A stretch of DNA of 64,000 nt from Aquimonas sp046318115 (GTDB lineage Bacteria > Pseudomonadota > Gammaproteobacteria > Xanthomonadales > Xanthomonadaceae): positions 12,456-76,455 of the forward strand of contig JBKCVA010000148.1 in the NCBI GenBank assembly GCA_046318115.1, in the 5' to 3' direction. The notes under the pieces are model-generated. The model was not told the DNA's origin. It saw nothing but the letters and a program-made list of their open reading frames with translations, and searched no databases. Shown here in pieces: positions 36,800 to 44,956 of the stretch; position 1 is the first letter of the stretch, and each line of letters starts with the position of its first letter. A program made the translations under genes and the position numbers.

Positions 36800-37342
36800 A
36801 TGGACACACTTCCCAAGGGCGACAGCGGACGCGTCCTCGCGCCGCGCGTTGTGCTCGACCGTTCATCCGCTGGGTGTCCGCGGGAGCCAGGCATCCGGTA
36901 CGCCAACTGGCTCGTCATGACGCTGCTCGCGACCGTACCCAGCGTCCTCCTAAGCGCGTGGTTGGTCTCGACTCTGTTTGGCGCCTATGCGCTGATCTCC
37001 GGGCAAGGCGATGCAGCGATTGCCATGGCGCTGTGGATGCCCGTGATGGCCCTCTGGATCGCGGGCATCGCCTTCCTGTTTGGAATCCTCCCCGCGCTGC
37101 TGATCTGCGCGCCGCTGTGGGCCCTGCTGCAGCGGCTCGGGGCAGGCGGGTACATCGCCTTCGCTGTGGTCGGCAGCTTGCCGGGGGTTGGTCTGCTGAT
37201 TGCCGATGGCTCGTTCCTCGGTGGGCAGTTTCTTGTTTTCGGTCTGCCCGCCAGTCTGTTGGTGCGCGCGTTCGTCTCGTCTGCCGAGTCCGCTTCCCGG
37301 ACGCGAAAGTGCACAGTCGAAGGCACGGAGCATCCGCCATGA
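36800..37342 (+). CDS. membrane protein of unknown function, first of a pair
   Basis: The ATG at 36800 gives 180 residues; an ATG at 36749 would add 17 hydrophilic residues. Four hydrophobic segments are seen after a soluble N-terminus of about 35 residues. The second and third segments are separated by small-residue-rich loops (ILPALLICAPLWALLQRLG). No known motif was recognised. It overlaps the next gene by ATGA, and both share the pattern G-x-LPAL-I-x-x-AP-L followed by Y/ALL, suggesting an ancient duplication. Base composition is slightly less GC-rich than that of the neighbours. Confidence 0.6.
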   Translation: MDTLPKGDSGRVLAPRVVLDRSSAGCPREPGIRYANWLVMTLLATVPSVLLSAWLVSTLFGAYALISGQGDAAIAMALWMPVMALWIAGIAFLFGILPALLICAPLWALLQRLGAGGYIAFAVVGSLPGVGLLIADGSFLGGQFLVFGLPASLLVRAFVSSAESASRTRKCTVEGTEHPP

Positions 37343-37779
37343 CTCGCTCCATCAGCGGAGGGCGCGCGCTGGCGGTGAGCTATCTGTCCACGATCGGGGG
37401 CTTGCTGCTGGGGACAGTGATCGGCAGCCTCGGCCTGGTGGGCTACTCGCTTCTGGACGAGTGCCATCAGTGGGCCGAAACGCTCGGGCTGCTTAGCGCA
37501 CTCCCTCGGTTCGTGATGATTGCGATGCTGTTCGGCGGTCTCCCCGCCCTGATTCTCGGCGCCCCGCTCTACGCGGCGCTGCTTTCCCACGACCTCGCCG
37601 ACTATCTGACTTCGGCCGTGCTCGGGGCGGCGCTGGTAGGCCCATTTTTCCTGCTCCTTCTGGGCGGCTGGGGTGGCGTGCTGTTCGGCCCCTGCGTCGC
37701 TTGCTCCACCCACTTCATCGCGATCCGTCTGCTGCGCGGTGGGCTGCGGCCGCCTGCGGTCGAGCCGTCTCTGCGTTGA
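37339..37779 (+). CDS. membrane protein of unknown function, second of a pair
   Basis: A 146-residue protein with four hydrophobic segments, starting at an ATG that overlaps the previous stop codon (ATGA). The segment GGLPALILGAPLYAALLSHDL parallels the one in the upstream protein. The last loop has several cysteines (CVACSTHF). Coupled translation implies that the two act together, for example as a small heteromeric membrane complex. No function can be assigned. Confidence 0.6.
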   Translation: MTRSISGGRALAVSYLSTIGGLLLGTVIGSLGLVGYSLLDECHQWAETLGLLSALPRFVMIAMLFGGLPALILGAPLYAALLSHDLADYLTSAVLGAALVGPFFLLLLGGWGGVLFGPCVACSTHFIAIRLLRGGLRPPAVEPSLR

Positions 37780-38095
37780 CCTCCGCACATGCGGCTACAC
37801 AGTGGCTACAAACCCGCACCAAACCCGCAGCTGAACCCGGGCGCTGCGATCTCTAGTCTCTGCATCGTCCAGCGCGGCCACGGATTCGGCCCGCTGTGTG
37901 GATGACCTGGCCTTTGTGGGCAGGGTCGGCGGGGCCCGGACGTTCCGGGCAGTCTTTCGGGTTGGCTTTGCTTCTTCGCGTGTATCGGTGCTGTCGGCGC
38001 CCGGGCTGCTTGTGCGGTCCGGGCGTTTTCGTTTCTGCGCAGCGCGCTGCGTTTGAATCGGCGCAGACGAGCAAGGACAGAGCGCCAGGCTGCGC
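37780..38095. other. 316-bp intergenic region, no gene seen
   Basis: No reading frame with family resemblance is present on either strand. The only structure noticed is a perfect seven-base-pair hairpin, GCCCGGACGTTCCGGGC (37934-37950), followed on the plus strand by AGTCTTT. It could terminate transcription of the membrane-protein pair, but the T-tract is poor. It lies between convergent genes. Confidence 0.4.
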
Positions 38096-38698
38096 TTACA
38101 CCGTGCCGCGGTTCTTCCCGATCCAGGGCCGGTAATACTCGCGGATCCTCGCCATGTCGGCATCAAGCGAGTCGGTCATCTGCAGCAGCGGACCGACGCC
38201 GATGACCTTGTCCGGATAGTGGAAGTACACGCACAGCACCGGCACCTCGGCGGCGCGGGCGATGCGCCAGAAGCCGGATCGCCAGTCCTCGACGCGGCGT
38301 CGCGTCCCTTCCGGCGCCAGTGCCACCCACAGAGTCTCGCGGCTGCGGTAGCGCGCGGCCACCTGTTCCACCACCCCGGCGCTGCTGCTGCGGTTGACCG
38401 GAAAGCCGCCGAGCCGTCGCAGCACCCAGCCGACGGGCCCACGGAACAGCTCGGCCTTGGCCATGAAGGCGATGTCGAGGCCCAGCGCGATCTTCATGCC
38501 AAGGCCCCAGATCGCGTCCCATCCCGACGAGTGCGGGGCGACGATGATCAGCATCCTGTCGACCTCGGGAAACGCGCCGCGCATGTGCCAACCACCGAGA
38601 CGCAGCAGGCTGCGGCCGAACCAGCGGGTGAAGGCGCCACCGCGGCGGGGAGCGCGGTCCGGCAAGGGCGGGTGGACTGGCGTGTGCAGCGGCAGCAT
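38096..38698 (-). CDS. PlsC-like lysophospholipid acyltransferase family protein
   Basis: This 200-residue protein has the acyltransferase motif I APHSSGWD (the HX4D type), a second block GGFPVNRSS, and motif III APEGTRR. These are the signatures of 1-acyl-glycerol-3-phosphate acyltransferases. It lacks the long N-terminal membrane helices of PlsC itself and is closer to the short uncharacterised family seen in many proteobacteria. It probably transfers an acyl chain to a lipid at the inner membrane. Its ATG overlaps the stop of arfB (ATGA). Confidence 0.85.
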   Translation of the reverse strand: MLPLHTPVHPPLPDRAPRRGGAFTRWFGRSLLRLGGWHMRGAFPEVDRMLIIVAPHSSGWDAIWGLGMKIALGLDIAFMAKAELFRGPVGWVLRRLGGFPVNRSSSAGVVEQVAARYRSRETLWVALAPEGTRRRVEDWRSGFWRIARAAEVPVLCVYFHYPDKVIGVGPLLQMTDSLDADMARIREYYRPWIGKNRGTV

Positions 38699-39123
38699 CA
38701 GTCGAGATCCGTAGCGCGGGCGGCGCGCTGGCGCTTGATCCCGGCGCGCTCGCGCTTGCTCGACAGGCGGCGCTCCTGGGCCCCCTTGCTGGGCTTGGTG
38801 GCGATGCGCGGTTTTGGCGGCTTGAGCACGGCCTGGATCAGGGCCAGCAGGCGTTCGCGCGCGTCCTCGCGGTTGCGGTCCTGGCTGCGGTAGCGCTGGG
38901 CCTGGATGATCACCACGCCGTCCTCGGTGATGCGGCTGTCGCGACGCGCGAGCAGCCGCGCCTTCAGCGGCGCCGGCAGGGCGCCTGAGTTCGCGGCATC
39001 AAAGCGCAGCTCGACCGCGGTTGCGACCTTGTTGACGTTCTGCCCGCCGGGTCCGGACGAACGCACGAAGCGCTCCTCGAGCTCTTCGTCGGGAATGGTG
39101 ATGGAAGGCGTGATGCGGAGCAT
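38698..39123 (-). CDS. arfB: alternative ribosome-rescue factor ArfB (peptidyl-tRNA hydrolase)
   Basis: This 141-residue release-factor-like protein hydrolyses peptidyl-tRNA on stalled ribosomes independently of a stop codon. The catalytic GGQ lies in SSGPGGQNVNK, and the C-terminal basic tail (KRERAGIKRQRA) should enter the empty mRNA channel. The ATG at 39123 gives the expected N-terminus MLRITPSITIPDEEL; longer frames would read back into repeat sequence. It is coupled to the acyltransferase downstream. Confidence 0.93.
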   Translation of the reverse strand: MLRITPSITIPDEELEERFVRSSGPGGQNVNKVATAVELRFDAANSGALPAPLKARLLARRDSRITEDGVVIIQAQRYRSQDRNREDARERLLALIQAVLKPPKPRIATKPSKGAQERRLSSKRERAGIKRQRAARATDLD

Positions 39124-39165
39124 GGGCAGGGTTCGCGGGAGCTGCGGGATTGTAGCGAGCGTTGA

Positions 39166-39364
39166 GAGCGGGGATTGGGGATTGGGGATTGCCGAAGGTG
39201 GGCACCTTGATGGGCCGCCTCCGCGCGTCGCTTCGTCGCGCCTCTCGTGTAGTACGACGTCGGAGTGGGGTGCGCAGCGAGGCCTCGCGCGCGTCGGGCT
39301 TGGCAATCCCCAATCCCCAATCCCTAATCCCTAATCCCTAATCCCTAATCCCCAATCCCCGCTC
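39166..39364. repeat. heptamer-bordered inverted element (about 199 bp)
   Basis: The left arm (39166-39192) reads GAGCGGGGATTGGGGATTGG. The right arm (39303-39364) is a long complementary run that includes four TAATCCC units and ends AATCCCCGCTC, matching the left terminus inverted. The core of about 110 bp is not coding. The stop codon of truC (39345-39347) lies inside the right arm. Confidence 0.8.
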
Positions 39365-40067
39365 CAAGCGCCGCCTGCCACCCCAACCGCTCCAGCAGCG
39401 CGGCGAACTCGCCGTCCACAGGCGCTTCAATGCCGAGCCTGCGACCGTCGGCCGGATGGTCGAAGGCGATGCGCCAGGCGTGCAGGAGCATGCGGTGGCA
39501 GCGGAACTCGGCGCGGAACAGGCGGTTGTGGCGGCCGTCGCCGTGGCTGGTGTCGCCGATCAGATGGTGATGGATGTGCTTGAGATGCCGGCGCAGCTGG
39601 CGGTAGCGGCCGGTTTCGGGCTGCATCGCCAAGAGGCAGTAGCGCGCGGTGTCGAAGCCGCTCATCGGGTAGGGCAGTTCGATCGTGGCCAGTCGACGGT
39701 AGTGGCTGATGGCCGGCTTGGGCTCGGGCTTGCCGGGGGCATCCAGCGCGTGCTCGATGCGGCCGGAGTCTTCTGTCCATCCACGCACCACGGCCAGGTA
39801 GGTCTTCTCCACGCTGCGGCCCATGAACTGCTCGCCGAGCGCGGCTGCCGTGCCTTTGTCGAAGGCCAGCAGCAGGGCGCCCGAAGTGGCGCGGTCCAGC
39901 CGATGGGCGAGGAAGCAGCGCTGGCCGAGCTGCTCACGCAGCTGGTCCAGCAGAAAGCGGTCCTCGTGCGCGGCGATCTGGCTGCGGTGGGCCAAGAGGC
40001 CGGCGGGCTTGTTGACCACGGCCAGGGCCTCGTCACGGTAGAGCAGGTCGAGCGGGGCCTCGGACAT
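39345..40067 (-). CDS. truC: tRNA pseudouridine synthase C-like (RluA family)
   Basis: The protein has 240 residues from the ATG at 40067. It begins LDLLYRDEALAVVNKPAGLLAHRS and has the RluA-family catalytic aspartate in HRLDRATSGALLLAF, then QPETGRYRQLRRHLKHIHHHLIGD. This fits TruC, which makes pseudouridine-65 in tRNA. The last residues (GAGIGD) are encoded by heptamer repeat DNA, and the TAG stop comes from a GATTAGG unit, so the C-terminus has been altered by the repeat. It is divergent from hemF. Confidence 0.88.
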   Translation of the reverse strand: MSEAPLDLLYRDEALAVVNKPAGLLAHRSQIAAHEDRFLLDQLREQLGQRCFLAHRLDRATSGALLLAFDKGTAAALGEQFMGRSVEKTYLAVVRGWTEDSGRIEHALDAPGKPEPKPAISHYRRLATIELPYPMSGFDTARYCLLAMQPETGRYRQLRRHLKHIHHHLIGDTSHGDGRHNRLFRAEFRCHRMLLHAWRIAFDHPADGRRLGIEAPVDGEFAALLERLGWQAALGAGIGD

Positions 40068-40132
40068 CGCGGATGTCGCCTGAACACGGCCGGCTATGAT
40101 GCCCGACCCTTTCGCACGCACGAACTCCCGCC

Positions 40133-41065
40133 ATGCAGCCCATCGACACCGTGGCCGACTTTCTGCGCGGCCTGCAGGACCGCATCTGCAGCGCCATCGA
40201 AGGCGCCGACGGCGCCGCGCGCTTTGCCGAAGACGAATGGCAGCGCGCCGAAGGCGGCGGCGGCCGCACCCGCGTGCTGCGCGAGGGCGCGGTGTTCGAG
40301 CAGGCCGGTATCGGCTTCTCCGACGTCAGCGGCGAGCGCCTGCCGCCCTCGGCCAGCGCCGCGCGGCCCGAGCTGGCGGGTGCGTCCTGGCGCGCGGTCG
40401 GCGTGTCCCTGGTGTTCCATCCGCGCAACCCGTACCTCCCCACCACCCACGCCAACGTGCGCCACTTCCGCGCGATGCGAGACGGCGAGGTGGTGGGCTG
40501 GTGGTTTGGCGGCGGCTTCGATCTCACGCCCTTCTATCCGATCGATGAGGACGTGCTGCACTGGCACCGAACGGCGCGCGCGCTGTGCGAGCCCTTCGGC
40601 GGAGAAGCGCGCTATGCCGCGCACAAACGCTGGTGCGACGAGTACTTCTTCCTGAAGCATCGCGGCGAGACCCGCGGCATCGGCGGCCTGTTCTTCGACG
40701 ACCTGCACGAGGACTTCGACCGCGACTTCGCCTACCTGCAGGCGGTGGGCAACGGCTTCCTCGATGCCTACCTGCCGATCGTCGAACGTCGCCGCGACAC
40801 GCCCTTCGGCGAGCGTGAGCGCGAGTTCCAGCTCTACCGCCGCGGCCGCTACGTCGAGTTCAACCTGGTCTGGGACCGCGGCACCCTGTTCGGCCTGCAG
40901 AGCGGCGGTCGCACCGAGTCCATCCTGATGAGCCTGCCGCCGCGCGTGCGCTTCGAGTACGGCTACACGCCGGAGCCCGGCAGCGCCGAAGCGCGGCTCA
41001 ATGACTACCTGCGGCCGCGGGAGTGGCTTGAGAGCGGGGATTCGGGATTGGGGATTGGGGATTGA
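40133..41065 (+). CDS. hemF: aerobic coproporphyrinogen III oxidase
   Basis: A 310-residue HemF, which oxidatively decarboxylates coproporphyrinogen III to protoporphyrinogen IX with O2 in the cytosol. Family segments are VSLVFHPRNPYLPTTHANVR, WWFGGGFDLTPFYP, HKRWCDEYFFLKHRGE and GRYVEFNLVWDRGTLFGLQ. Conserved sequence ends near YLRPREW. The last residues (SGDSGLGIGD) are read from a GGGATT heptamer tract that also supplies the TGA stop. A separate HemW-type radical-SAM protein is encoded at 55125-56288. Confidence 0.96.
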   Translation: MQPIDTVADFLRGLQDRICSAIEGADGAARFAEDEWQRAEGGGGRTRVLREGAVFEQAGIGFSDVSGERLPPSASAARPELAGASWRAVGVSLVFHPRNPYLPTTHANVRHFRAMRDGEVVGWWFGGGFDLTPFYPIDEDVLHWHRTARALCEPFGGEARYAAHKRWCDEYFFLKHRGETRGIGGLFFDDLHEDFDRDFAYLQAVGNGFLDAYLPIVERRRDTPFGEREREFQLYRRGRYVEFNLVWDRGTLFGLQSGGRTESILMSLPPRVRFEYGYTPEPGSAEARLNDYLRPREWLESGDSGLGIGD

Positions 41066-41196
41066 ACAACCGAGGTTTCGCAAGCGGCTGCGTGCTTGCT
41101 CGTGTGCTCGAGAGGGGCGGTCATCGCAGCCGCGCCCGGAAACCTTGCTGCGCCTAGAAAGCCGTCGGCCAATCCCGAATCCCGAATCCCGGCTCC
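41033..41196. repeat. heptamer-bordered inverted element (about 164 bp)
   Basis: The left arm (41033-41064) begins AGCGGGGATTCGGGATTG and contains the end of hemF. The right arm (41171-41196) is the inverted run AATCCCGAATCCCGAATCCC, ending beside the terminator of the second small RNA. The 106-bp core shows no gene. Confidence 0.75.
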
Positions 41197-41197
41197 C

Positions 41198-41236
41198 AAA
41201 ACAAAAACCCCGGAACCGAGGGGGGCGGTTCCGGGG
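41198..41236 (-). terminator. intrinsic terminator of small RNA copy B
   Basis: An 11-base-pair perfect stem (41226-41236 with 41208-41218) has a seven-base C-rich loop and is followed on the minus strand by UUUUUGUUUU. It is the strongest intrinsic terminator noticed in the window. Confidence 0.92.
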
Positions 41237-41337
41237 TCGGGGGGCGCGGTCCTGGCTGGGGGGAGCCGTTGACCGCGCGGATTCACTCGAGGGGGAGGGA
41301 GTGAATCGTCGTGGGCGGCGTTGCACCGCCGGGATGA
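41198..41337 (-). ncRNA. sX13-like small RNA, copy B
   Basis: A minus-strand RNA of about 140 nt is inferred from structure. From the 5' side it has a GC hairpin, a nine-base-pair stem (41299-41307 with 41280-41288) with loop CCUCCCCCUC, a double-stem hairpin (41271-41278 with 41244-41251, inner 41264-41267 with 41254-41257) whose loop is CCCCCC, and the terminator whose loop is CCCCCCU. Three C-rich apical loops and a position next to polA match the Xanthomonas sRNA sX13, which represses mRNAs with G-rich motifs near the start codon. No clear -10 box was found; a TTGAAC at 41360-41365 may be the -35. Confidence 0.75.
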
Positions 41338-41444
41338 CAGATTGCGCTCAGCGCCTGGAGTTCAAGCGCGTGTCGAAAAGTGTTCAGCCGGGCTTTAGGC
41401 GTCGCGCCGAGCCAAGGGCCGCGCTGCGACTTTCCCAAGCCCGC

Positions 41445-41481
41445 AAATAGAAAGACCCGAGAGCCGGGGGGAGCTCTCGGG
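41445..41481 (-). terminator. intrinsic terminator of small RNA copy A
   Basis: A nine-base-pair stem CCCGAGAGC/GCUCUCGGG (41473-41481 with 41456-41464) with an eight-base C-rich loop is followed by UCUUUCUAUUU on the minus strand. Confidence 0.85.
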
Positions 41482-41577
41482 GCTTGGGGGTCGGAAGGCG
41501 GTCGGGGGAAACCAGTCCTTCCGTGTATTCACTCAAGGGGGAGGGAGTGAACCGACCCGGCATTGCGCCGGACGTGC
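41445..41577 (-). ncRNA. sX13-like small RNA, copy A
   Basis: A minus-strand RNA of about 133 nt, about 240 bp from copy B and of the same design. It has a 5' hairpin CCGGC/GCCGG (loop GCAAU) and a stem UUCACUC/GAGUGAA (41545-41551 with 41528-41534) with loop CCUCCCCCUU. Next is an outer stem CGGAAGG/CCUUCCG (41517-41523 with 41492-41498) enclosing GGU-UUCCCCCG-ACC, then a terminator with a C-rich loop. Loop sequences are conserved with copy B while several stem bases differ in a pairing-preserving way, which supports a real RNA. It follows polA on the same strand, after a 540-bp gap. Confidence 0.75.
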
Positions 41578-41582
41578 TGCGC

Positions 41583-41588
41583 ATCTTA
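41583..41588 (-). promoter_or_regulatory. candidate -10 box for small RNA copy A
   Basis: TAAGAT on the minus strand lies 5-6 bases before the point where the folded RNA would begin. It matches four of six sigma-70 positions. No good -35 is visible at 16-18 bp. Confidence 0.4.
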
Positions 41589-41599
41589 CGCGGCCATTC

Positions 41600-42138
41600 T
41601 GAAAGTCCCGTGACTGCCCCTGTGACGATTGAACACAATTAATGTTTCGTTCATCGCCAAGTGTGCGCTGCGTATCGTGCGCACCAGCCAAGCATCACGC
41701 AACAACTGTGCGCTAATCCGGATATTTCAGACAATCCTCATGGACCGGTCGAGTGATCGCGGCGCAAGCCATTGATTCCATTGATCCCTGCCAGCCTCGT
41801 CCGACACGAACCGAGCTGCGCGCCAGTCGCTTGAGCCAGTACGACCAAAGTCGACGCACCGATTCAGACGAACAGCAGCTAGGGCCTGTCGCCGTCCGCC
41901 GCTGGCCGAGCCTGACGCGGACTGGAAGAAGCCCGCGTGCGCTGCGACTCCGTGAGATTGCTGCGTGCCGGCGACCCCCAAGCCGCCGCGCGGCCGTCGT
42001 TGGGCGTTCGCGAGGTGCGCAGCGCGCGACTATGGGTGTGCGGCCAATGTCCATCCGCAGACTTGGCGCGCCGCTGTCGATGTCGCGGTTGCGCTGAAGC
42101 ATCCGCGGTCGTGGCGCGAAGCCTAGGCTTGCTCTCAG
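41600..42138. other. 539-bp region downstream of polA, no gene seen
   Basis: Short open frames exist on both strands but none resembles a protein family or has a convincing start. The first 100 bp next to small RNA copy A are locally AT-richer (AACACAATTAATGTTTCG, about 41630-41650), as expected of a regulatory region. The rest has normal GC and may be the polA 3' untranslated region. Confidence 0.4.
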
Positions 42139-44874
42139 TCAGTGCGCCTCGTCCCAGTTGTCGCCGACGCCGGCCTCGACGGTGAGCGGCACCCGCAGCT
42201 CGGCTGCCGCCTGCATGCGCCGCTTGGCCTCGGCCACGAGGGTGTCGACGAAATCCTCGCGGCACTCGAAGACCAGTTCGTCGTGCACCTGCAGGACCAT
42301 GCGTGCGCGGCCGTCCTGCGTGCCCAGCCAGGCGTGCAGGTCGAGCATGGCGCGCTTGATGATGTCGGCGGCGCTGCCCTGCATCGGCGCGTTGACGGCG
42401 GCGCGTTCGGCGCCGGCGCGCAGGCCCTGCTGGCGGGCGTGGATGTCGTTCAAGTACAGACGCCGGCCGAACACGGTCTCGACATAGCCGAACTCGCGCG
42501 CTTGCTGGCGCACCCGCTCCATGTAGCCCTGCACGCCGGGATAGCGGGCGAAGTAGAGCGCGATGTAGTCCTGCGCCTCGCCGCGGTCGATGCCGAGCTG
42601 CTTGGCCAAGCCGAAGGCGCTCATGCCGTACATCAGGCCGAAGTTGATCGCCTTCGCCGCGCGACGCTGGTCGGGGCCGACGTCCGCCAGCGGTACACCG
42701 AACACTTCGGCCGCGGTGGCGCGATGCACGTCCTGGCCGCCGGCAAAGGCCGACAGCAGGCCGGGGTCTTCGGAGAGGTGCGCCATGATCCGCAGCTCGA
42801 TCTGCGAGTAGTCGCAGGCCACCAGCTTGCTGCCGGGCGGGGCGATGAAGGCGCGGCGGATGCGGCGGCCGTCCTCGGTGCGGATCGGGATGTTCTGCAG
42901 GTTCGGATCCGACGAAGACAGGCGACCCGTGGCCGCGCCAGTCTGGTGGAAGCTGGTGTGCACCCGCCGGGTGTCGGGGTGAATCGCCTCGGGCAGCTTG
43001 TCGGTGTAGGTGCCGCGCAGCTTGGCGAGACTGCGGTAGTCCAGGATCAGCTTGGGCAGCTCGTGGCGATCGGCGATGGCTTCTAGCGCTTCTTCGTTGG
43101 TGCTGGGCGCGCCGCCGGGCGTTTTCACCAGGGCGGGCAGGCCGAGCTCGTCGAACAGCAGGGCGCCGAGCTGTTTGGGCGAGTCGAAGTTGAAGCTGCG
43201 CCCGGCCAGCTCGAAGCCGCGCTTCTGCAGCTCCAGCATGCGGCGGCCCAGGTCCTGGCTCTGCCGGCGCAGTTCGTCGGCGTCGATCAACACGCCGGCG
43301 GCCTCCATGTCGGCCAGCACCTGCACCAGCGGCAGCTCGATCTCGCGATAGACCTTGGCGAGCGTCGGCTCGGCCTCGAGCTTTGGCCACAGGGTCTGAT
43401 GCAGGCGCAGGGTGATGTCAGCATCTTCGGCCGAGTAGTCGCGCGCGACTTCGAGATCGACCTCGGCGAAGGAGATCTGCTTCGCACCCTTGCCGGCGAC
43501 CTCGCTGTACGCGATCGGCGTGTAGCCCAGGTAGTTCTTGGCCAGCGAATCCATGTCGTGGCGGCTGGCGGTGGAGTTCAGCACGAAGCTCTCCAGCATG
43601 CTGTCGTGCGCTAGCCCGCGCAGCTGTACGCCGTGCTGGCGCAGCACGTGGATGTCGTACTTGGCGTTCTGCGCGAGCTTCGGTCTTGATGCATCTTCCA
43701 GCACCGGCTTGAGCTTGGCGAGCACCGCGACGCGATCGAGCTGGGCCGGCGCGCCCGGATAGATGTGCGCCACCGGGAGGTAGGCGCCTTCGCCTGCGCG
43801 CGTCGAAAACGCCAGGCCGACCAGCTCGGCGCGCAGCGCATCGAGGCTGGTGGTCTCGGTGTCGAAGCAGATCAGCGCGGCGGCTTCGAGCTCGCGGACG
43901 AGCGCATCGAGATCGTCCTCGCTGAGGATCAGGCGGTAGCTGCCGCGCGCCTGTGCCGGCAGATCCGCGGCCGGTGCAGCGGTGGCGACGCTGGAGCCCG
44001 CGCTCGCCGGCTTCGAAGAACTGCCCCCGTTGCCGGTCTCCAGATCGCGCAGTGCGGCATTGAAGCCGTAGCGTGCGTAGAGCTGCTTCAGCGCCTCGAC
44101 ATCGCGCGGGCGCAGCTTGAGCTCGGTCGGGCGGCGATCGAGCTCGACCGCGGTGAGGATGGTGGTGAGCTGGCGGTTGAGCGGCAGCCGCGGCAGGGCG
44201 GCGCGCAGGTTCTCGCCGATCTTGCCGCCCATTGTCGGCGCGGCTTCGATCACGCCGTCCAGCGTGCCGTATTCGCCCAGCCACTTGGCCGCCGTCTTCG
44301 GGCCGCATTTGTCGACGCCCGGGATGTTGTCCACGGTGTCGCCCATCAGTGCCAGGTAGTCGATGATCTGCTCGGGCCGCACGCCGAACTTTTCGACCAC
44401 GCCAGCCTCATCGAGGCGCGAGCCGCTCATGGTGTTGACCAGGGTGATGCCCGGTCGCACCAGCTGGGCGAAATCCTTGTCCGAGGTCGACACTTCGACC
44501 TCGATCCCTTCGGCGGCCGCGCGTGTCGCCAGGGTGCCGATCACGTCATCGGCCTCGACGCCGGGCACGCGCAGGATCGGAAAGCCGAGCGCCTCGACAA
44601 TCGCCATCATCGGCTCGATCTGCGCGCGCAGATCGTCCGGCATGGCTTCGCGGTTCGCTTTGTACTCGGGGTAGAGCGCGTCGCGGAAGGTCGGCCCGGA
44701 GGCGTCCATCACGAAGGCTGCATAGGTCGGGCCTTCCTTCAGCGTCGCGCGCAGCATGTTGACCACGCCGAACAGCGCGCCGGTGGGCTCGCCGGCCGCG
44801 TTCGACAGCGGCGGCAGAGCGTGGAAGGCGCGATACAGATAACTTGAACCGTCGATGAGGATGAGCTTGTCCAT
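42139..44874 (-). CDS. polA: DNA polymerase I
   Basis: This 911-residue enzyme acts in repair and Okazaki-fragment maturation. Its N-terminal 5'-3' exonuclease (LILIDGSSYLYRAFHALPPL, VSTSDKDFAQLV, MGDTVDNIPGV) spans about 1-290. The 3'-5' exonuclease domain (CFDTETTSLDAL, AQNAKYDIHVL, YSAEDADITLRL) spans about 310-500. The polymerase domain carries motif A (ACDYSQIELRIMAHLS), motif B (RRAAKAINFGLMYGMSAFGL) and motif C (LQVHDELVFE). All catalytic residues appear present, so proofreading is expected. It diverges from a DUF2782 gene, an arrangement also seen in pseudomonads. Confidence 0.97.
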   Translation of the reverse strand: MDKLILIDGSSYLYRAFHALPPLSNAAGEPTGALFGVVNMLRATLKEGPTYAAFVMDASGPTFRDALYPEYKANREAMPDDLRAQIEPMMAIVEALGFPILRVPGVEADDVIGTLATRAAAEGIEVEVSTSDKDFAQLVRPGITLVNTMSGSRLDEAGVVEKFGVRPEQIIDYLALMGDTVDNIPGVDKCGPKTAAKWLGEYGTLDGVIEAAPTMGGKIGENLRAALPRLPLNRQLTTILTAVELDRRPTELKLRPRDVEALKQLYARYGFNAALRDLETGNGGSSSKPASAGSSVATAAPAADLPAQARGSYRLILSEDDLDALVRELEAAALICFDTETTSLDALRAELVGLAFSTRAGEGAYLPVAHIYPGAPAQLDRVAVLAKLKPVLEDASRPKLAQNAKYDIHVLRQHGVQLRGLAHDSMLESFVLNSTASRHDMDSLAKNYLGYTPIAYSEVAGKGAKQISFAEVDLEVARDYSAEDADITLRLHQTLWPKLEAEPTLAKVYREIELPLVQVLADMEAAGVLIDADELRRQSQDLGRRMLELQKRGFELAGRSFNFDSPKQLGALLFDELGLPALVKTPGGAPSTNEEALEAIADRHELPKLILDYRSLAKLRGTYTDKLPEAIHPDTRRVHTSFHQTGAATGRLSSSDPNLQNIPIRTEDGRRIRRAFIAPPGSKLVACDYSQIELRIMAHLSEDPGLLSAFAGGQDVHRATAAEVFGVPLADVGPDQRRAAKAINFGLMYGMSAFGLAKQLGIDRGEAQDYIALYFARYPGVQGYMERVRQQAREFGYVETVFGRRLYLNDIHARQQGLRAGAERAAVNAPMQGSAADIIKRAMLDLHAWLGTQDGRARMVLQVHDELVFECREDFVDTLVAEAKRRMQAAAELRVPLTVEAGVGDNWDEAH

Positions 44875-44956
44875 GCGCGGCAGTGTAGTCGGCCGCGCTA
44901 TGCCTCGCCCCTGCCGCTGGCTATGCTCGGGTTCTCACCCACGGAGGCCCGCCGCC

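Noticed and set aside
37795..38166. A 123-residue minus-strand frame between the membrane pair and the acyltransferase
   Set aside because: It overlaps the acyltransferase end, has low-complexity basic composition and shows no family resemblance.
39318..39352. TTAGGG-like telomere repeat
   Set aside because: The units are heptamers (GGGATTA) within a GGGATTN tract family and lie internally on the chromosome; the resemblance is coincidental.
41727..41981. An 84-residue minus-strand frame downstream of polA
   Set aside because: No conserved motif, no ribosome-binding site and a composition like that of random high-GC translation; treated as non-coding.
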